From contig NZ_VLKC01000002.1 in NCBI RefSeq assembly GCF_007830295.1, positions 3,913,546 through 3,977,545 of the forward strand: a stretch of 64,000 nucleotides of DNA, given 5' to 3'. Each line of letters starts with the position of its first letter. Position 1 is the first letter of the stretch. The notes under the pieces were generated by a model. That model saw only the letters and a list, made by a program, of their open reading frames with translations. It was not told where the DNA came from and made no database searches. This DNA is from Sporomusa sp. KB1 (GTDB taxonomy: Bacteria > Bacillota > Negativicutes > Sporomusales > Sporomusaceae). The position numbers and the translations under genes were made by a program. This document shows positions 26,541 to 35,936 of this stretch, piece by piece.

Positions 26541-27284
26541 ATGCATTTAGATGGACAAGTGGCAATTGTTACCGGGGCTTCAAGAGGAATTGGCCGGGCA
26601 GTAGCTATTGCTTTAGCGAAGGTCGGCGCAAAGGTTGTTATCAATTATGCGGGTAACGCTAAGGCTGCTGAAGAGGTTTGTAAAACCATTACTGATGCTG
26701 GCGGTCAAGCAATTACATTTCAGGCTGATGTTGCAGATAATGGGGCGATTGAAGCGCTTGTAAAAAAAACAATCGAAGCTTATGGAAAAATTGACATTTT
26801 GGTAAATAACGCGGGTATAACCCGAGATACACTGTTAATGCGCATGAAGGACGAAGATTGGGACGCGGTAATAAATACTAACCTTAAAGGCATATTCTAT
26901 TGCACGAAGGCAGTAGCTAAGATTATGATGAAGCAAAGAAGTGGCAGAATAATCAATATGACGTCAGTTGTTGGGATTACTGGCAATGCCGGACAGGCAA
27001 ACTATGCCGCTGCCAAAGCTGGAGTTATTGGTTTTACTAAATCTATGGCCAAGGAATTGGCATCACGGGGCATTACCGTTAATGCCATTGCACCAGGTTT
27101 TATTGCTACAGATATGACCAATACCTTAGCTGAACAAGTTAAGACTGATTTGATCGCCAAAATACCTCTTAATCGTTTAGGTGCTGCGGAAGATGTTGCT
27201 GCCGCTGTAGTATTTTTAGCAACAGAATCTGCAAATTATATTACCGGACAGACTTTAAATGTTGACGGTGGTATGGTAATGTAA
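26541..27284 (+). CDS. fabG: 3-oxoacyl-ACP reductase
   Basis: 247 residues from ATG 26541 with AAGGAGG upstream. Short-chain dehydrogenase: cofactor loop TGASRGIGRA, NNAGITRD, catalytic Ser in MTSVVG and YAAAKAG (Tyr, Lys). NADPH-dependent reduction of 3-oxoacyl-ACP. Confidence 0.96.
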   Translation: MHLDGQVAIVTGASRGIGRAVAIALAKVGAKVVINYAGNAKAAEEVCKTITDAGGQAITFQADVADNGAIEALVKKTIEAYGKIDILVNNAGITRDTLLMRMKDEDWDAVINTNLKGIFYCTKAVAKIMMKQRSGRIINMTSVVGITGNAGQANYAAAKAGVIGFTKSMAKELASRGITVNAIAPGFIATDMTNTLAEQVKTDLIAKIPLNRLGAAEDVAAAVVFLATESANYITGQTLNVDGGMVM

Positions 27285-27338
27285 TATATGACTTTAAAAA
27301 ATTAAGCTTACATGCCTTGGAAGGAGGTGAACACCATC

Positions 27339-27575
27339 ATGACAACTTTTGACAAGGTTAAAGAAATCGTTGTTGAGCAACTTGGCGTTGATGAAGCTGA
27401 TGTAGCCATCAATTCTACTTTCATTGACGATCTTGGCGCTGATTCACTGGATATTGTTGAACTGATTATGGCCTTTGAAGAGGAATTCAGTATCGAGATT
27501 CCGGATGAAATAGCTGAAAAAATCAAAACAGTAAAAGACGCTGTGGAGTACATAGACAAGGAAAAACAAGCGTAA
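27339..27575 (+). CDS. acpP: Acyl carrier protein
   Basis: 78 acidic residues from ATG 27339 (AAGGAGGTGA upstream). The phosphopantetheine attachment site is Ser36 in LGADSLDIVEL. A strong terminator follows, which would let acpP be made in excess over the downstream fab genes. Confidence 0.96.
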   Translation: MTTFDKVKEIVVEQLGVDEADVAINSTFIDDLGADSLDIVELIMAFEEEFSIEIPDEIAEKIKTVKDAVEYIDKEKQA

Positions 27576-27624
27576 CACTGCTTTGCTGGTGTCATAATTA
27601 ATGACATTACCTTATGAAAATGAA

Positions 27625-27662
27625 GAAAGTCCCGTGGAAACTTTTTTCGCGGGACTTTCTTA
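27625..27662 (+). terminator. Terminator after acpP
   Basis: GAAAGTCCCG / CGGGACTTTC stem, 15-base loop, ends TT. May be partial, since two more lipid genes follow on the same strand. Confidence 0.75.
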
Positions 27663-27717
27663 AAGGTAATGGCAGGATGTAGCTAAGGGTATGGTTATTG
27701 ATTGGAGGAGTTGTTAC

Positions 27718-28665
27718 TTGAAACTTCCGGAGCTTAAAATTGGCCAACATGTTGCTAAGATTCCTATTATCCAAGGCGGTATGGCCATAAGACTATCAAC
27801 TGCGCGATTGGCAGCAGCAGTGGCTGAAGAGGGTGGGATCGGACTTATTGCGGCATCTGGCATGGGCTTTGATGAGTTGCGTTATGAAATCCGTTTGGCA
27901 CGTAGCTTAACTAAGGGAATCATCGGTATAAATATTATGGTAGCAGCAAGAGAATTTGCACGTTATGTCAATACTGCTATTGATGAAGGAATTGATTTGG
28001 TAGTAGCAGGAGCTGGTTTTTCTCGCGACGTATTTCCTATGGGGAAAAAGTCTGGAACTCCAATCGTGCCTATTGTGTCAACAGTTAAAGGGGCCAAAAT
28101 TTCGGAAAAACTAGGTGCTGCTGCCATCATTGTCGAAGGCAAGGAAGCTGGTGGGCACTTAGGAACAGACCAATCGCTAAGAGATATTTTACCTGATATC
28201 AAAAAATCAGTGAGTATTCCTGTTATTGGAGCTGGTGGAATAATGTTTGGCCGGGATATTGCTGAAGTAATAAAACTTGGTGCAGATGGTGTGCAAATGG
28301 GCACAAGATTTGCTGCTAGTGATGAGTCAAATGCCGCTCCAGCATTAAAGGAGTTTTATTTAAAAGCTAGACCGGAAGATGTGGTATTAATCAAAAGCCC
28401 GGTAGGATTGCCAGGGCGGGCGATAAAAAATCCTTTTGCTAAGAAAATTCTTGAATGTACTGCTGATGAACCTGAAACTTGCGGGGCCTGTCTAAAACAT
28501 TGCGCAAGGAACTTTTGCATAATCAGCGCACTGATTCGGGCCCAACAGGGCGATGTTGACACCGGGCTGGTATTCACTGGCGAGTATATTCATAAAATAG
28601 ATAAAATACTACCTGTTAAAGAAATTTTTGCAAGACTTCTTAAAGAAGTTGAAGAAATAAACTAG
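27718..28665 (+). CDS. Second FabK/nitronate-monooxygenase-like flavoenzyme with Cys cluster
   Basis: 315 residues from TTG 27718 (GGAGGAG upstream). Same FMN TIM barrel as fabK (IPIIQGGMAIRLSTARLAAAV, VEGKEAGGHLG, GAGGIMFGRDIAEVIKLGADG) but with a C-terminal five-Cys group (Cys247, 255, 258, 262, 267; CGACLKHC core), absent from the first copy. Could be a second enoyl reductase, a nitronate/quinone oxidoreductase or an Fe-S flavoenzyme. Its position between acpP and fabF argues for a role in acyl chain metabolism. Confidence 0.75.
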   Translation: MKLPELKIGQHVAKIPIIQGGMAIRLSTARLAAAVAEEGGIGLIAASGMGFDELRYEIRLARSLTKGIIGINIMVAAREFARYVNTAIDEGIDLVVAGAGFSRDVFPMGKKSGTPIVPIVSTVKGAKISEKLGAAAIIVEGKEAGGHLGTDQSLRDILPDIKKSVSIPVIGAGGIMFGRDIAEVIKLGADGVQMGTRFAASDESNAAPALKEFYLKARPEDVVLIKSPVGLPGRAIKNPFAKKILECTADEPETCGACLKHCARNFCIISALIRAQQGDVDTGLVFTGEYIHKIDKILPVKEIFARLLKEVEEIN

Positions 28666-28678
28666 TGAGGTGACCTTT

Positions 28679-29920
28679 TTGAAGAACCGAGTTGTAATTA
28701 CAGGCATGGGAGCCGTTACACCCGTAGGTATTGGAACAGCTGCCTTTTGGCAGTCTTTGATTGCTGGAAAATCAGGTATTGGCCGTATTACCCGTTTTGA
28801 TCCTAGTGAATATACTACGCAGATTGCGGGAGAAGTAAAAGATTTTGATTCTACCCAATATATTGAGAAAAAAGAAGCAAAACGGATGGATCGATGCACT
28901 CAATTTGCTGTTTCAGCTGCTAAAATGGCGTTTGAGGACGCTGGTATTGACTTTGAAAAAGAAGACCGTAGTCGTATGGGTACGCTGATCGGTACTGGCA
29001 TTGGCGGCATGGATACGCTGCATGACCAATTTAAAACTTTATTTGATAAAGGTCCTGGACGAATTAGCCCATTTTTTGTACCGATGATGATTGCCAACAT
29101 GCCTGCTGGCCAAACATCAATTACTTTTGGCTTAGAGGGCCCTTGCAGTTGTGTAGTTACTGCCTGTGCCACCGGGACTAATGCGATTGGTGACGCTTTT
29201 AAAATTATTCAGCGCGGGGACGCAGACGTTATGGTCGCAGGCGGAACCGAAGCGGCAATATCGCCGGCAGCTGTAGCTGGTTTCTGTGCAATGAAAGCGA
29301 TGTCTACTCGCAATGACGAGCCGCAAAAAGCTTCAAGTCCTTTTGATGTTAGCCGTGATGGCTTTGTTATGGGGGAAGGTGCGGGCATAATTGTTATGGA
29401 AGCACTTGACCATGCTGTAGCACGTGGGGCTAGAATTTATGCTGAGATTATCGGTTACGGCTCAAATGCGGATGCTTACCATATTACTGCTCCGGCTCCC
29501 GAGGGTGTTCAAGCAGCTAAGTGTATGGCTATGGCACTTAAAGATGCTGGAATTGAGCCCAGCGCAGTGGACTATATAAATGCTCATGGAACTTCGACCC
29601 CTCTTAACGACAAAAATGAGACATTGGCAATAAAATCATTGTTTGGCGAGCATGCCAAACAACTTAAGGTTAGCTCAACAAAATCAATGACAGGGCATCT
29701 TTTAGGGGCGTCTGGCGGTATTGAAGCAGTTGCAACAGTACTTGCTATTGTAAATGGAGTTATTCCACCAACGATTAACTTGGAGAATCCAGATCCTGAG
29801 TTGGACTTGGATTATGTACCAAATAAAGCACAGGAACAAGTTGTTAACGTGGCGCTTTCAAACTCATTCGGATTCGGCGGCCATAATGCAACTATCCTGG
29901 TGAAAAAATACCAGGCGTAA
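28679..29920 (+). CDS. fabF: 3-oxoacyl-ACP synthase II
   Basis: 413 residues from TTG 28679 with GAGGTG upstream. Cys163 in TACATGTN, His in NAHGTSTPLND and His in KSMTGHLLGASG form the Cys-His-His triad of condensing enzymes. Elongates acyl-ACP. Ends 9 bases before rnc. Confidence 0.96.
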   Translation: MKNRVVITGMGAVTPVGIGTAAFWQSLIAGKSGIGRITRFDPSEYTTQIAGEVKDFDSTQYIEKKEAKRMDRCTQFAVSAAKMAFEDAGIDFEKEDRSRMGTLIGTGIGGMDTLHDQFKTLFDKGPGRISPFFVPMMIANMPAGQTSITFGLEGPCSCVVTACATGTNAIGDAFKIIQRGDADVMVAGGTEAAISPAAVAGFCAMKAMSTRNDEPQKASSPFDVSRDGFVMGEGAGIIVMEALDHAVARGARIYAEIIGYGSNADAYHITAPAPEGVQAAKCMAMALKDAGIEPSAVDYINAHGTSTPLNDKNETLAIKSLFGEHAKQLKVSSTKSMTGHLLGASGGIEAVATVLAIVNGVIPPTINLENPDPELDLDYVPNKAQEQVVNVALSNSFGFGGHNATILVKKYQA

Positions 29921-29928
29921 GCGCTTTT

Positions 29929-30663
29929 ATGAAACACACTAAAGGAATGCTGGATGCCAATCGCCTACAGGCATTATCCGAGTTGTGCCAAACGCTAGAA
30001 TTTGTGTTCAGCGATTACAAATTATTACACCAAGCCCTTATCCATACCTCTTATGCCAATGAAACCAAAGGTGCTACTATTAGGCATAATGAACGTTTGG
30101 AATTCTTAGGCGATGCTGTTTTAGATTTAATTATTAGTTCCTATTTATTTAGCCAGTGTCCACAATTACCAGAAGGCGAACTTACCAAGGCCCGGGCTCA
30201 AGTTGTATGTGAACATACATTGGCCAAACGGGCATTGGAATTAAGATTAGGAGAATACCTTCTCTTAGGTAAAGGGGAGGCTCTGTCAGGTGGTCGGGAA
30301 CGGATATCAATTCTTGCCGATGCGTTTGAAGCTGTTATTGGTGCTGTATATCTTGACGGCGGCTTTAGAAGTGCTGCCAAATATGTGTTAAATCAACTTA
30401 AGTCAGAATTATTTCTTGTTGAACGCGGTGATTACTTAAAAGATTATAAAACATGGTTACAGGAAATAGTGCAAAAAAATAATGACAGCAAAATTGCGTA
30501 TGAAGTGATAAGCGAACGCGGTCCGGATCATGATAAATCGTTTGAAGTAGCTGTACTAGTTAATAGTGAACGTATGGGTTCGGGTTGGGGTAAAAGTAAA
30601 AAAGAAGCTGAACAGCATGCGGCTAAGCAGGCATTAGTAAAGCTTGGAACGTTAGTACAGTGA
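29929..30663 (+). CDS. rnc: Ribonuclease III
   Basis: 244 residues. Signature NERLEFLGDAVLDL with the catalytic acidic residues, second acidic motif DAFEAVIGAVYLDGG, then a C-terminal double-stranded-RNA-binding domain (about 175-242, KKEAEQHAAKQAL). fabF-rnc-smc order is the usual Firmicutes arrangement, here with a radical SAM gene and spoVS in between. Confidence 0.96.
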   Translation: MKHTKGMLDANRLQALSELCQTLEFVFSDYKLLHQALIHTSYANETKGATIRHNERLEFLGDAVLDLIISSYLFSQCPQLPEGELTKARAQVVCEHTLAKRALELRLGEYLLLGKGEALSGGRERISILADAFEAVIGAVYLDGGFRSAAKYVLNQLKSELFLVERGDYLKDYKTWLQEIVQKNNDSKIAYEVISERGPDHDKSFEVAVLVNSERMGSGWGKSKKEAEQHAAKQALVKLGTLVQ

Positions 30664-30772
30664 ACTTGTTTCAGCATAGCTGAAACAGCGGCGGGTTCAG
30701 GTGAGGAGCTACCCCACCTGAACAAACGCCGCCTGCAGAGGCGGGAGTCTTAACTCGCCGCAAAAGATAACA
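30660..30772 (+). repeat. Dispersed multi-hairpin repeat, long copy
   Basis: Starts GTGAACTTGTTTCAGC, with hairpins TTTCAGC-ATA-GCTGAAA, GTTCAGGTG...CACCTGAAC and CCGCCT...AGGCGG enclosed by GCGGCG...CGCCGC. An inverted near-identical copy lies at 55402-55490 without the middle hairpin. Confidence 0.9.
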
Positions 30773-30780
30773 ATAGATTC

Positions 30781-30806
30781 GGACGGCCAGCTGGCCGTCC
30801 TTTTTT
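30781..30806 (+). terminator. Terminator of fabF-rnc
   Basis: Perfect palindrome GGACGGCCAGCTGGCCGTCC followed by six T. Confidence 0.9.
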
Positions 30807-30818
30807 GTAGAGGTTATT

Positions 30819-31877
30819 ATGAAACATTATATTATCCCTGTATTTATTCCCCACCTAGGTTGTTTACATCAGTGCATTTTTTGTAATCAAAAAAAAATAA
30901 CTGGTTGTCAAACACCGGTTACGGCTAGCCAGGTAAGTACTATGATTTATGAACGGTTGAACACCATTAACCAAAAACGCTGGATTGAAGTGGCTTTTTA
31001 TGGTGGCAGTTTTACGGCTTTGCCCGAAAATATTCAAAACGAATTGCTGGCTCCAGCCAGTCAGGCCCTGCGAAATGGAGCTATTCATGCTATTCGCCTT
31101 TCCACAAGACCTGATTGTATTACTAAAGATAGTATTGCCAATTTAATTCAGCATGGAGTAACTATTGTTGAATTAGGTGTTCAATCACTGGACAATCATG
31201 TACTTACTAATGCCAGACGCGGACATGATAGTCAAACTGTGACTAATGCGGTAAAATTATTAAAAGCGTCAGGAATACATTGTGGTTTGCAGCTTATGCC
31301 AGGTTTACCAGGCGAAGATTGGGTCAGCCTAATCAAGACGGTACGTCAGGCGATTATGTTGCACCCTGAATTTGTTCGTATTTATCCGGTCATAGTTATT
31401 GCTGATACTGTGCTTGCCAGATTATATAGTCAAGGGAGCTATCAACCGTTGTCTTTGCAACAGGCAGTGGCGCGTTCGGCTTATATGAAGCTGGTATTTG
31501 AACAGCAAGGTATTGAGGTTATTCGTACAGGACTGCAGGCTTCAGCGGAACTTGATAACAATACTAATGTTATTTCCGGGCCATATCATCCTGCGTTTGG
31601 CGAACTGGTAGACTCGTATATCTTCTACTTAATGTTAGCCGGATTTATGGAACAAAAATGGGGAGCTTCAAAAGATGAGTTAATTATTCGCCATCATCCA
31701 CAGGATTGTTCTAAAGTGAGAGGGCAATACAATAATAATATTAATAAGCTTACGGCTGCTTATAATATAACCAAGGCTACCCTCTATGCTGATTCTGCGG
31801 TAAAAAAAGACTGCTTGTTGCTTGAATATCATGGCCAGGTAGTTCTATATAATAAAAATTTGATAAAATGTATTTAA
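30819..31877 (+). CDS. Elp3-like radical SAM protein without GNAT domain
   Basis: 352 residues. Cluster Cys in GCLHQCIFCNQ, then the FYGGSFTALPE and ELGVQSLDNHVLTNARRGH segments of the Elp3/YhcC/HemN-type radical SAM group. The C-terminus lacks an acetyltransferase domain, so it is not a full Elp3. The gene lies between rnc and smc in many clostridia and Negativicutes, often linked to tRNA or heme-type chemistry; substrate unknown. Confidence 0.85.
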   Translation: MKHYIIPVFIPHLGCLHQCIFCNQKKITGCQTPVTASQVSTMIYERLNTINQKRWIEVAFYGGSFTALPENIQNELLAPASQALRNGAIHAIRLSTRPDCITKDSIANLIQHGVTIVELGVQSLDNHVLTNARRGHDSQTVTNAVKLLKASGIHCGLQLMPGLPGEDWVSLIKTVRQAIMLHPEFVRIYPVIVIADTVLARLYSQGSYQPLSLQQAVARSAYMKLVFEQQGIEVIRTGLQASAELDNNTNVISGPYHPAFGELVDSYIFYLMLAGFMEQKWGASKDELIIRHHPQDCSKVRGQYNNNINKLTAAYNITKATLYADSAVKKDCLLLEYHGQVVLYNKNLIKCI

Positions 31878-31890
31878 AAATCATGTAAAA

Positions 31891-31920
31891 GAAGGAATTT
31901 TTAGGAAATACGCAGAATAC
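31891..31920 (+). promoter_or_regulatory. Putative sigma-H promoter of spoVS
   Basis: GAAGGAATT matches the -35 consensus RnAGGAwWW in every position and GCAGAATAC matches the -10 consensus RnnGAATww with one mismatch, 12 bases apart. spoVS is sigma-H dependent in Bacillus subtilis. Confidence 0.65.
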
Positions 31921-31963
31921 CTTTATAATATAGGCCCTGGAATTCAAAGGAGGAGAGCGAAAA

Positions 31964-32224
31964 ATGGAAGTGCTTAAAGTATCTTCACAATCAAATCCCA
32001 AATCCGTAGCAGGCGCTCTGGCAGCAGTTTTGCGGGAAAAAGGAACCGCAGAAGTGCAGGCAGTAGGTGCAGGGGCGGTTAATCAGGCTATTAAGGCTAT
32101 TGCGATTTCACGTGGTTTTGTCGCTCCCAATGGCATTGATTTGGTCGCCATACCCGCTTTTGCGGAAATTTCGATTGACGGGGAAGAGCGTACTGCAATT
32201 AAATTTATTGTTGAGCCCCGGTAA
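31964..32224 (+). CDS. spoVS: Stage V sporulation protein S
   Basis: 86 residues, Alba-like small protein, highly conserved (LKVSSQSNPKSVAGALA, AVGAGAVNQAIKAIAI). AAAGGAGGAGAG precedes ATG 31964. Needed for late sporulation stages and septation control in Bacillus. Own promoter and terminator. Confidence 0.97.
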   Translation: MEVLKVSSQSNPKSVAGALAAVLREKGTAEVQAVGAGAVNQAIKAIAISRGFVAPNGIDLVAIPAFAEISIDGEERTAIKFIVEPR

Positions 32225-32246
32225 TTAGAGGAATTTTAATGTGAAG

Positions 32247-32277
32247 AAGCCTGTTTGCAAATGCAGCAGGCTTTTTT
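32247..32277 (+). terminator. Terminator of spoVS
   Basis: AAGCCTG / CAGGCTT stem then six T. Confidence 0.85.
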
Positions 32278-32349
32278 ATATTACTTGTATTACCCTACTG
32301 CTCGTGGTAAAATTTTGATTGACCTAAATAACGGGTAAGGGTGATTATT

Positions 32350-35300
32350 GTGCTATTGCGCAGACTTGAGGCCTATGGCTTCAAATCGTTTGCCGAGAAA
32401 ATTGAATTGGAATTTGGACGGGGCATTACAGCCATCGTAGGCCCGAACGGCAGTGGTAAAAGCAATATTTCTGATGCTATTCGTTGGGCGCTCGGTGAGC
32501 AGAGTTTGCGTACTTTGCGGGGTACAAAAATGGAAGATGTTATCTTTGCCGGTAGTACTAAACGTAGGCCATTAGGAGTAGCCGAGGTGTCTTTGGTTTT
32601 TGATAATAGTGATGGACAATTACCGCTAGAGTTTAATGAAGTTATCATTACCAGACGTGTATTTAGATCAGGGGATAGCGAATATTATCTTAATAAGACT
32701 GCCTGCAGATTAAAGGATATTCATGAAATTCTGGCTGATACAGGATTAGGCCGCGAGTCAATGACGGTAATTGGTCAGAATAAAGTGGATGAAATATTGA
32801 GTAGCAAGCCAGAGGAGCGACGGTTGTTATTTGAAGAGGCTGCAGGTATAACAAAGTATAAGCAACGTAAACGGGATGCATTACGTAAACTCGAGGATGC
32901 GGAACAAAACCTTACCAGGGTGCAAGATATTATTGCAGAACTGCAAACCCAGCTTGAACCCTTAAAAGAAAGTGCCGCCAGGACTGTTACTTTCAATAAA
33001 TTAAGTGCAGAACTAACAGCCTGTCAGGCGACTGTGCTTTTGGAACGGTTAGAAAAAGCCAACAAGATGGTTGAAAGTGCTAATCTTGAGCAAACCCATT
33101 TGACCGATCAGAGTATTGCCATTACTACCCGGCTAACCTCAGCCGATAATGGGAAAGAGTCGTTGACATTGCAAATTGCTCAAGCGGAAGAGCGACTTAT
33201 CTTTAGTGACCAGGCAATAACGGCAATGACTACCGAAAGTGAACGTATAGACAGTCGAAGCGGAATACTAACAGAACGAATTGAGCAGGCTCATAAGGCT
33301 GAAGCAAGAATTATTGGTGAGGTTGACCGAATAACAAACGAACATGTGACGGCAGGTTCGAAGCTTGTTGACTTGCAAAGCGAAATAGAGGTCAAGCAGC
33401 AACAAGTTCTAAGTATTCAGGGATGGGTAGCTGAGAAGAGTATTCGTAATGATGAGCTGCTTACCAGTATTAAGCAAATGGAAAATCAATTAGAAGCCGG
33501 ACAGGAGCAGACCTTCGATCATTTACAGCAGGTAGTTAATGCGCGCAATTCGTTACGTATGTTTGAACGTGATGCAGTCGCGTTGATGGGAAAACAGGAT
33601 ATTCTTGCTAAAGAATATAATGATTATTTAAAGCAACAGGCTGAATTTCGTACTACGGAAAGCCAACTGCAAAATGAGGCTGAATATTTGGCGACAGAGC
33701 AAAAAGAACTGCAAGGACAGACTGTACTTCTACGTAAGGATGCAACTCAGTTGGAAAACCAGCTTGCTACTATAAGCGAGAGGGAGCGGCAAATTGCCGG
33801 TATCATACAGGAACAGTCATCCAGGTTAACTGTTTTGTCAAGTATGCAGCATGAGTTAGAGGGGTTTGGCCGGGCCATTAAGGGAATACTAAAGAGCCAG
33901 TATTCTTGGAAAAGTGGTATTTGTGGTGCGATTGCTCAGTTATTCTCTGTTCCTGATAAATATGTCAATGCGATTGAAGTAGCATTAGGCGGCGCTCAAC
34001 AGCATATTGTTACTGATACTGACCAAACAGCCAAACAAGCGATTACTCTTTTAAAAACACAAAATTTGGGGAGGGCAACGTTTTTACCCTTAAATACAAT
34101 TAGAATAACTAAACCCAGAGATGCAGAATTGTTGGCGGCTAGCCAACCAGGCGCGTTGGGTTTTGCTGCAGAGGTAGTTAGTACTGATGAGCGGTATAAG
34201 CCTGTAGTTAACTATTTGCTGGGACGGGTAATTATTGCCCAAACCATTAATGCGGCTCTTGTAATTGCTCGTAATAGTGGCTTTTCAGTGAGAATTGTAA
34301 CTTTGGATGGTGAGTTGGTGAATCCCGGCGGGTCATTGACGGGAGGAAGCAGGGGAAGAAAAGAAGCCAGTTTTATTGCTAGAACCAATGAAATAGATAC
34401 ACTTAAACACAGCTTAGAAAGAGTAAGCGAAAAACGGATACATTTTGAACAGGAAAAAAACGTTAGTAGTACTGCGATGACTGAAGTTAATTCCAAGCTT
34501 GGCTGCGTTGAAGCTAGACTAAAAGAAATAGAACTTCGTCAAACCGAACTTGCAATTCATATTGATAGAAATCAAGTTGATGCCAAAAAATGTGAGTTGG
34601 CACTTAAAACAATTAGCAGCGAGATAGCCGAGTGTCAGCAGCAGGCTGCTGAGTTTCAGAATAAAATTATGCAAGGTAAGTCAGCTCTTGCTCTTTTGGA
34701 AAACCAGGAAATTAGCCATAAGTCTCAGGTTGTTGACTGGCAAAACCAAGTTAAGTCGATGAAATATGAGCAGCAGGTATTGAATGCAGAGTTAACTGAT
34801 GCCAAGATTAAACTGAGTGCAGCTACCCAAGAGATAACAGTTACTGATTCAGCCTGCCAGCAAGTTAAAGATACGCTAGTATCAATGACTACGCATTTGT
34901 CTCGTCTCCAAAATGAGAAAAAACAAATTCAAGCTGAGGCTGGCCAGGCGCAAACCGAGCTTGCCTCATTGGCAGAATGCAAGGAAAAGCTGCAGCGTGA
35001 TAAATGTCAATTAACTGATACTCGCCAGGCACAGTATGCTGCCAAACTAGAGCTATTGTCAGGCATGCAAAAAGTAGATAAAGAAACTAAAGAGTTACGC
35101 CGTCAGAGTAATGAGCTTCAGGCACGGCTTCATGAAATAGAGCTGCTTATCGCCAAATATGGTTATGAAGCAGATAATTGCCGTGAACAACTTGCCGGAC
35201 AGCTTGCTTTGTCTATTGAGGAGGCTCGTGCTTTAAAGAGAACAGACAGTATCGATGAACTGCTCAAGACAATAACTTATTTGGAAAGTCAAATTGCGGC

Positions 35301-35907
35301 TCTTGGTTTTGTGAATCCGGCAGCTATTAATGAATACAATAAGGTTCAAGAAAGGTATTCATTTTTACAAGCGCAGACAGGTGATTTACTGCGAGCTAAA
35401 GAGTCTCTGACATCAATAATAAGCGATATTGATACAACTATGTCCAGGCAGTTTACTATGGCATTTAAGGCCATTAGCCAATCTTTTGGTGAAGTATTTG
35501 TCCGGTTGTTTGGTGGAGGACGAGCAGAACTTGTGCTTATTGAGCCGGGTAATATTCTTAGTACAGGAATCGATATTATTGTGCAGCCGCCAGGAAAGAA
35601 GTTGCAAAACCTGGCACTTTTGTCAGGTGGCGAGCGTTCGCTTACTGTAATAGCGCTGCTATTTGCTATTTTAACGGTTCGCCCAGCTCCATTTTGTGTA
35701 GTTGATGAAATTGACGCAGCACTCGATGAGGCCAATGTAGAGCGGTTCAGCGAATTTTTGCAAGACTATGCCCAAAGTACACAATTTATTGTTGTTACCC
35801 ATCGAAAGGGCACTATGGAAGCGGCAAGTGTATTACATGGTGTAACCATGGAGGAATCTGGAATATCCCGATTAGTTTCAGTGAAATTTATTGACAAAGC
35901 AGGATAA
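32350..35907 (+). CDS. smc: Chromosome segregation protein SMC
   Basis: 1185 residues. Walker A GPNGSGKSN with Lys37, two long coiled coils (about 165-500 and 665-1000), a hinge near 510-650 with the GGALTG-like turn GGSLTGGSRG, and the C-terminal signature LLSGGERSLT and Walker B FCVVDEIDAALDE. GTG 32350 is chosen: AAGGGTGAT at 32337-32345 has proper spacing and the protein then starts LLRRLEAYGFKSFA as in other SMCs. GTG 32341 is the alternative. ATPase core of condensin with ScpA/ScpB. Confidence 0.96.
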   Translation: MLLRRLEAYGFKSFAEKIELEFGRGITAIVGPNGSGKSNISDAIRWALGEQSLRTLRGTKMEDVIFAGSTKRRPLGVAEVSLVFDNSDGQLPLEFNEVIITRRVFRSGDSEYYLNKTACRLKDIHEILADTGLGRESMTVIGQNKVDEILSSKPEERRLLFEEAAGITKYKQRKRDALRKLEDAEQNLTRVQDIIAELQTQLEPLKESAARTVTFNKLSAELTACQATVLLERLEKANKMVESANLEQTHLTDQSIAITTRLTSADNGKESLTLQIAQAEERLIFSDQAITAMTTESERIDSRSGILTERIEQAHKAEARIIGEVDRITNEHVTAGSKLVDLQSEIEVKQQQVLSIQGWVAEKSIRNDELLTSIKQMENQLEAGQEQTFDHLQQVVNARNSLRMFERDAVALMGKQDILAKEYNDYLKQQAEFRTTESQLQNEAEYLATEQKELQGQTVLLRKDATQLENQLATISERERQIAGIIQEQSSRLTVLSSMQHELEGFGRAIKGILKSQYSWKSGICGAIAQLFSVPDKYVNAIEVALGGAQQHIVTDTDQTAKQAITLLKTQNLGRATFLPLNTIRITKPRDAELLAASQPGALGFAAEVVSTDERYKPVVNYLLGRVIIAQTINAALVIARNSGFSVRIVTLDGELVNPGGSLTGGSRGRKEASFIARTNEIDTLKHSLERVSEKRIHFEQEKNVSSTAMTEVNSKLGCVEARLKEIELRQTELAIHIDRNQVDAKKCELALKTISSEIAECQQQAAEFQNKIMQGKSALALLENQEISHKSQVVDWQNQVKSMKYEQQVLNAELTDAKIKLSAATQEITVTDSACQQVKDTLVSMTTHLSRLQNEKKQIQAEAGQAQTELASLAECKEKLQRDKCQLTDTRQAQYAAKLELLSGMQKVDKETKELRRQSNELQARLHEIELLIAKYGYEADNCREQLAGQLALSIEEARALKRTDSIDELLKTITYLESQIAALGFVNPAAINEYNKVQERYSFLQAQTGDLLRAKESLTSIISDIDTTMSRQFTMAFKAISQSFGEVFVRLFGGGRAELVLIEPGNILSTGIDIIVQPPGKKLQNLALLSGGERSLTVIALLFAILTVRPAPFCVVDEIDAALDEANVERFSEFLQDYAQSTQFIVVTHRKGTMEAASVLHGVTMEESGISRLVSVKFIDKAG

Positions 35908-35936
35908 AATATACTATCAGTTTGGGGGAAATGACA

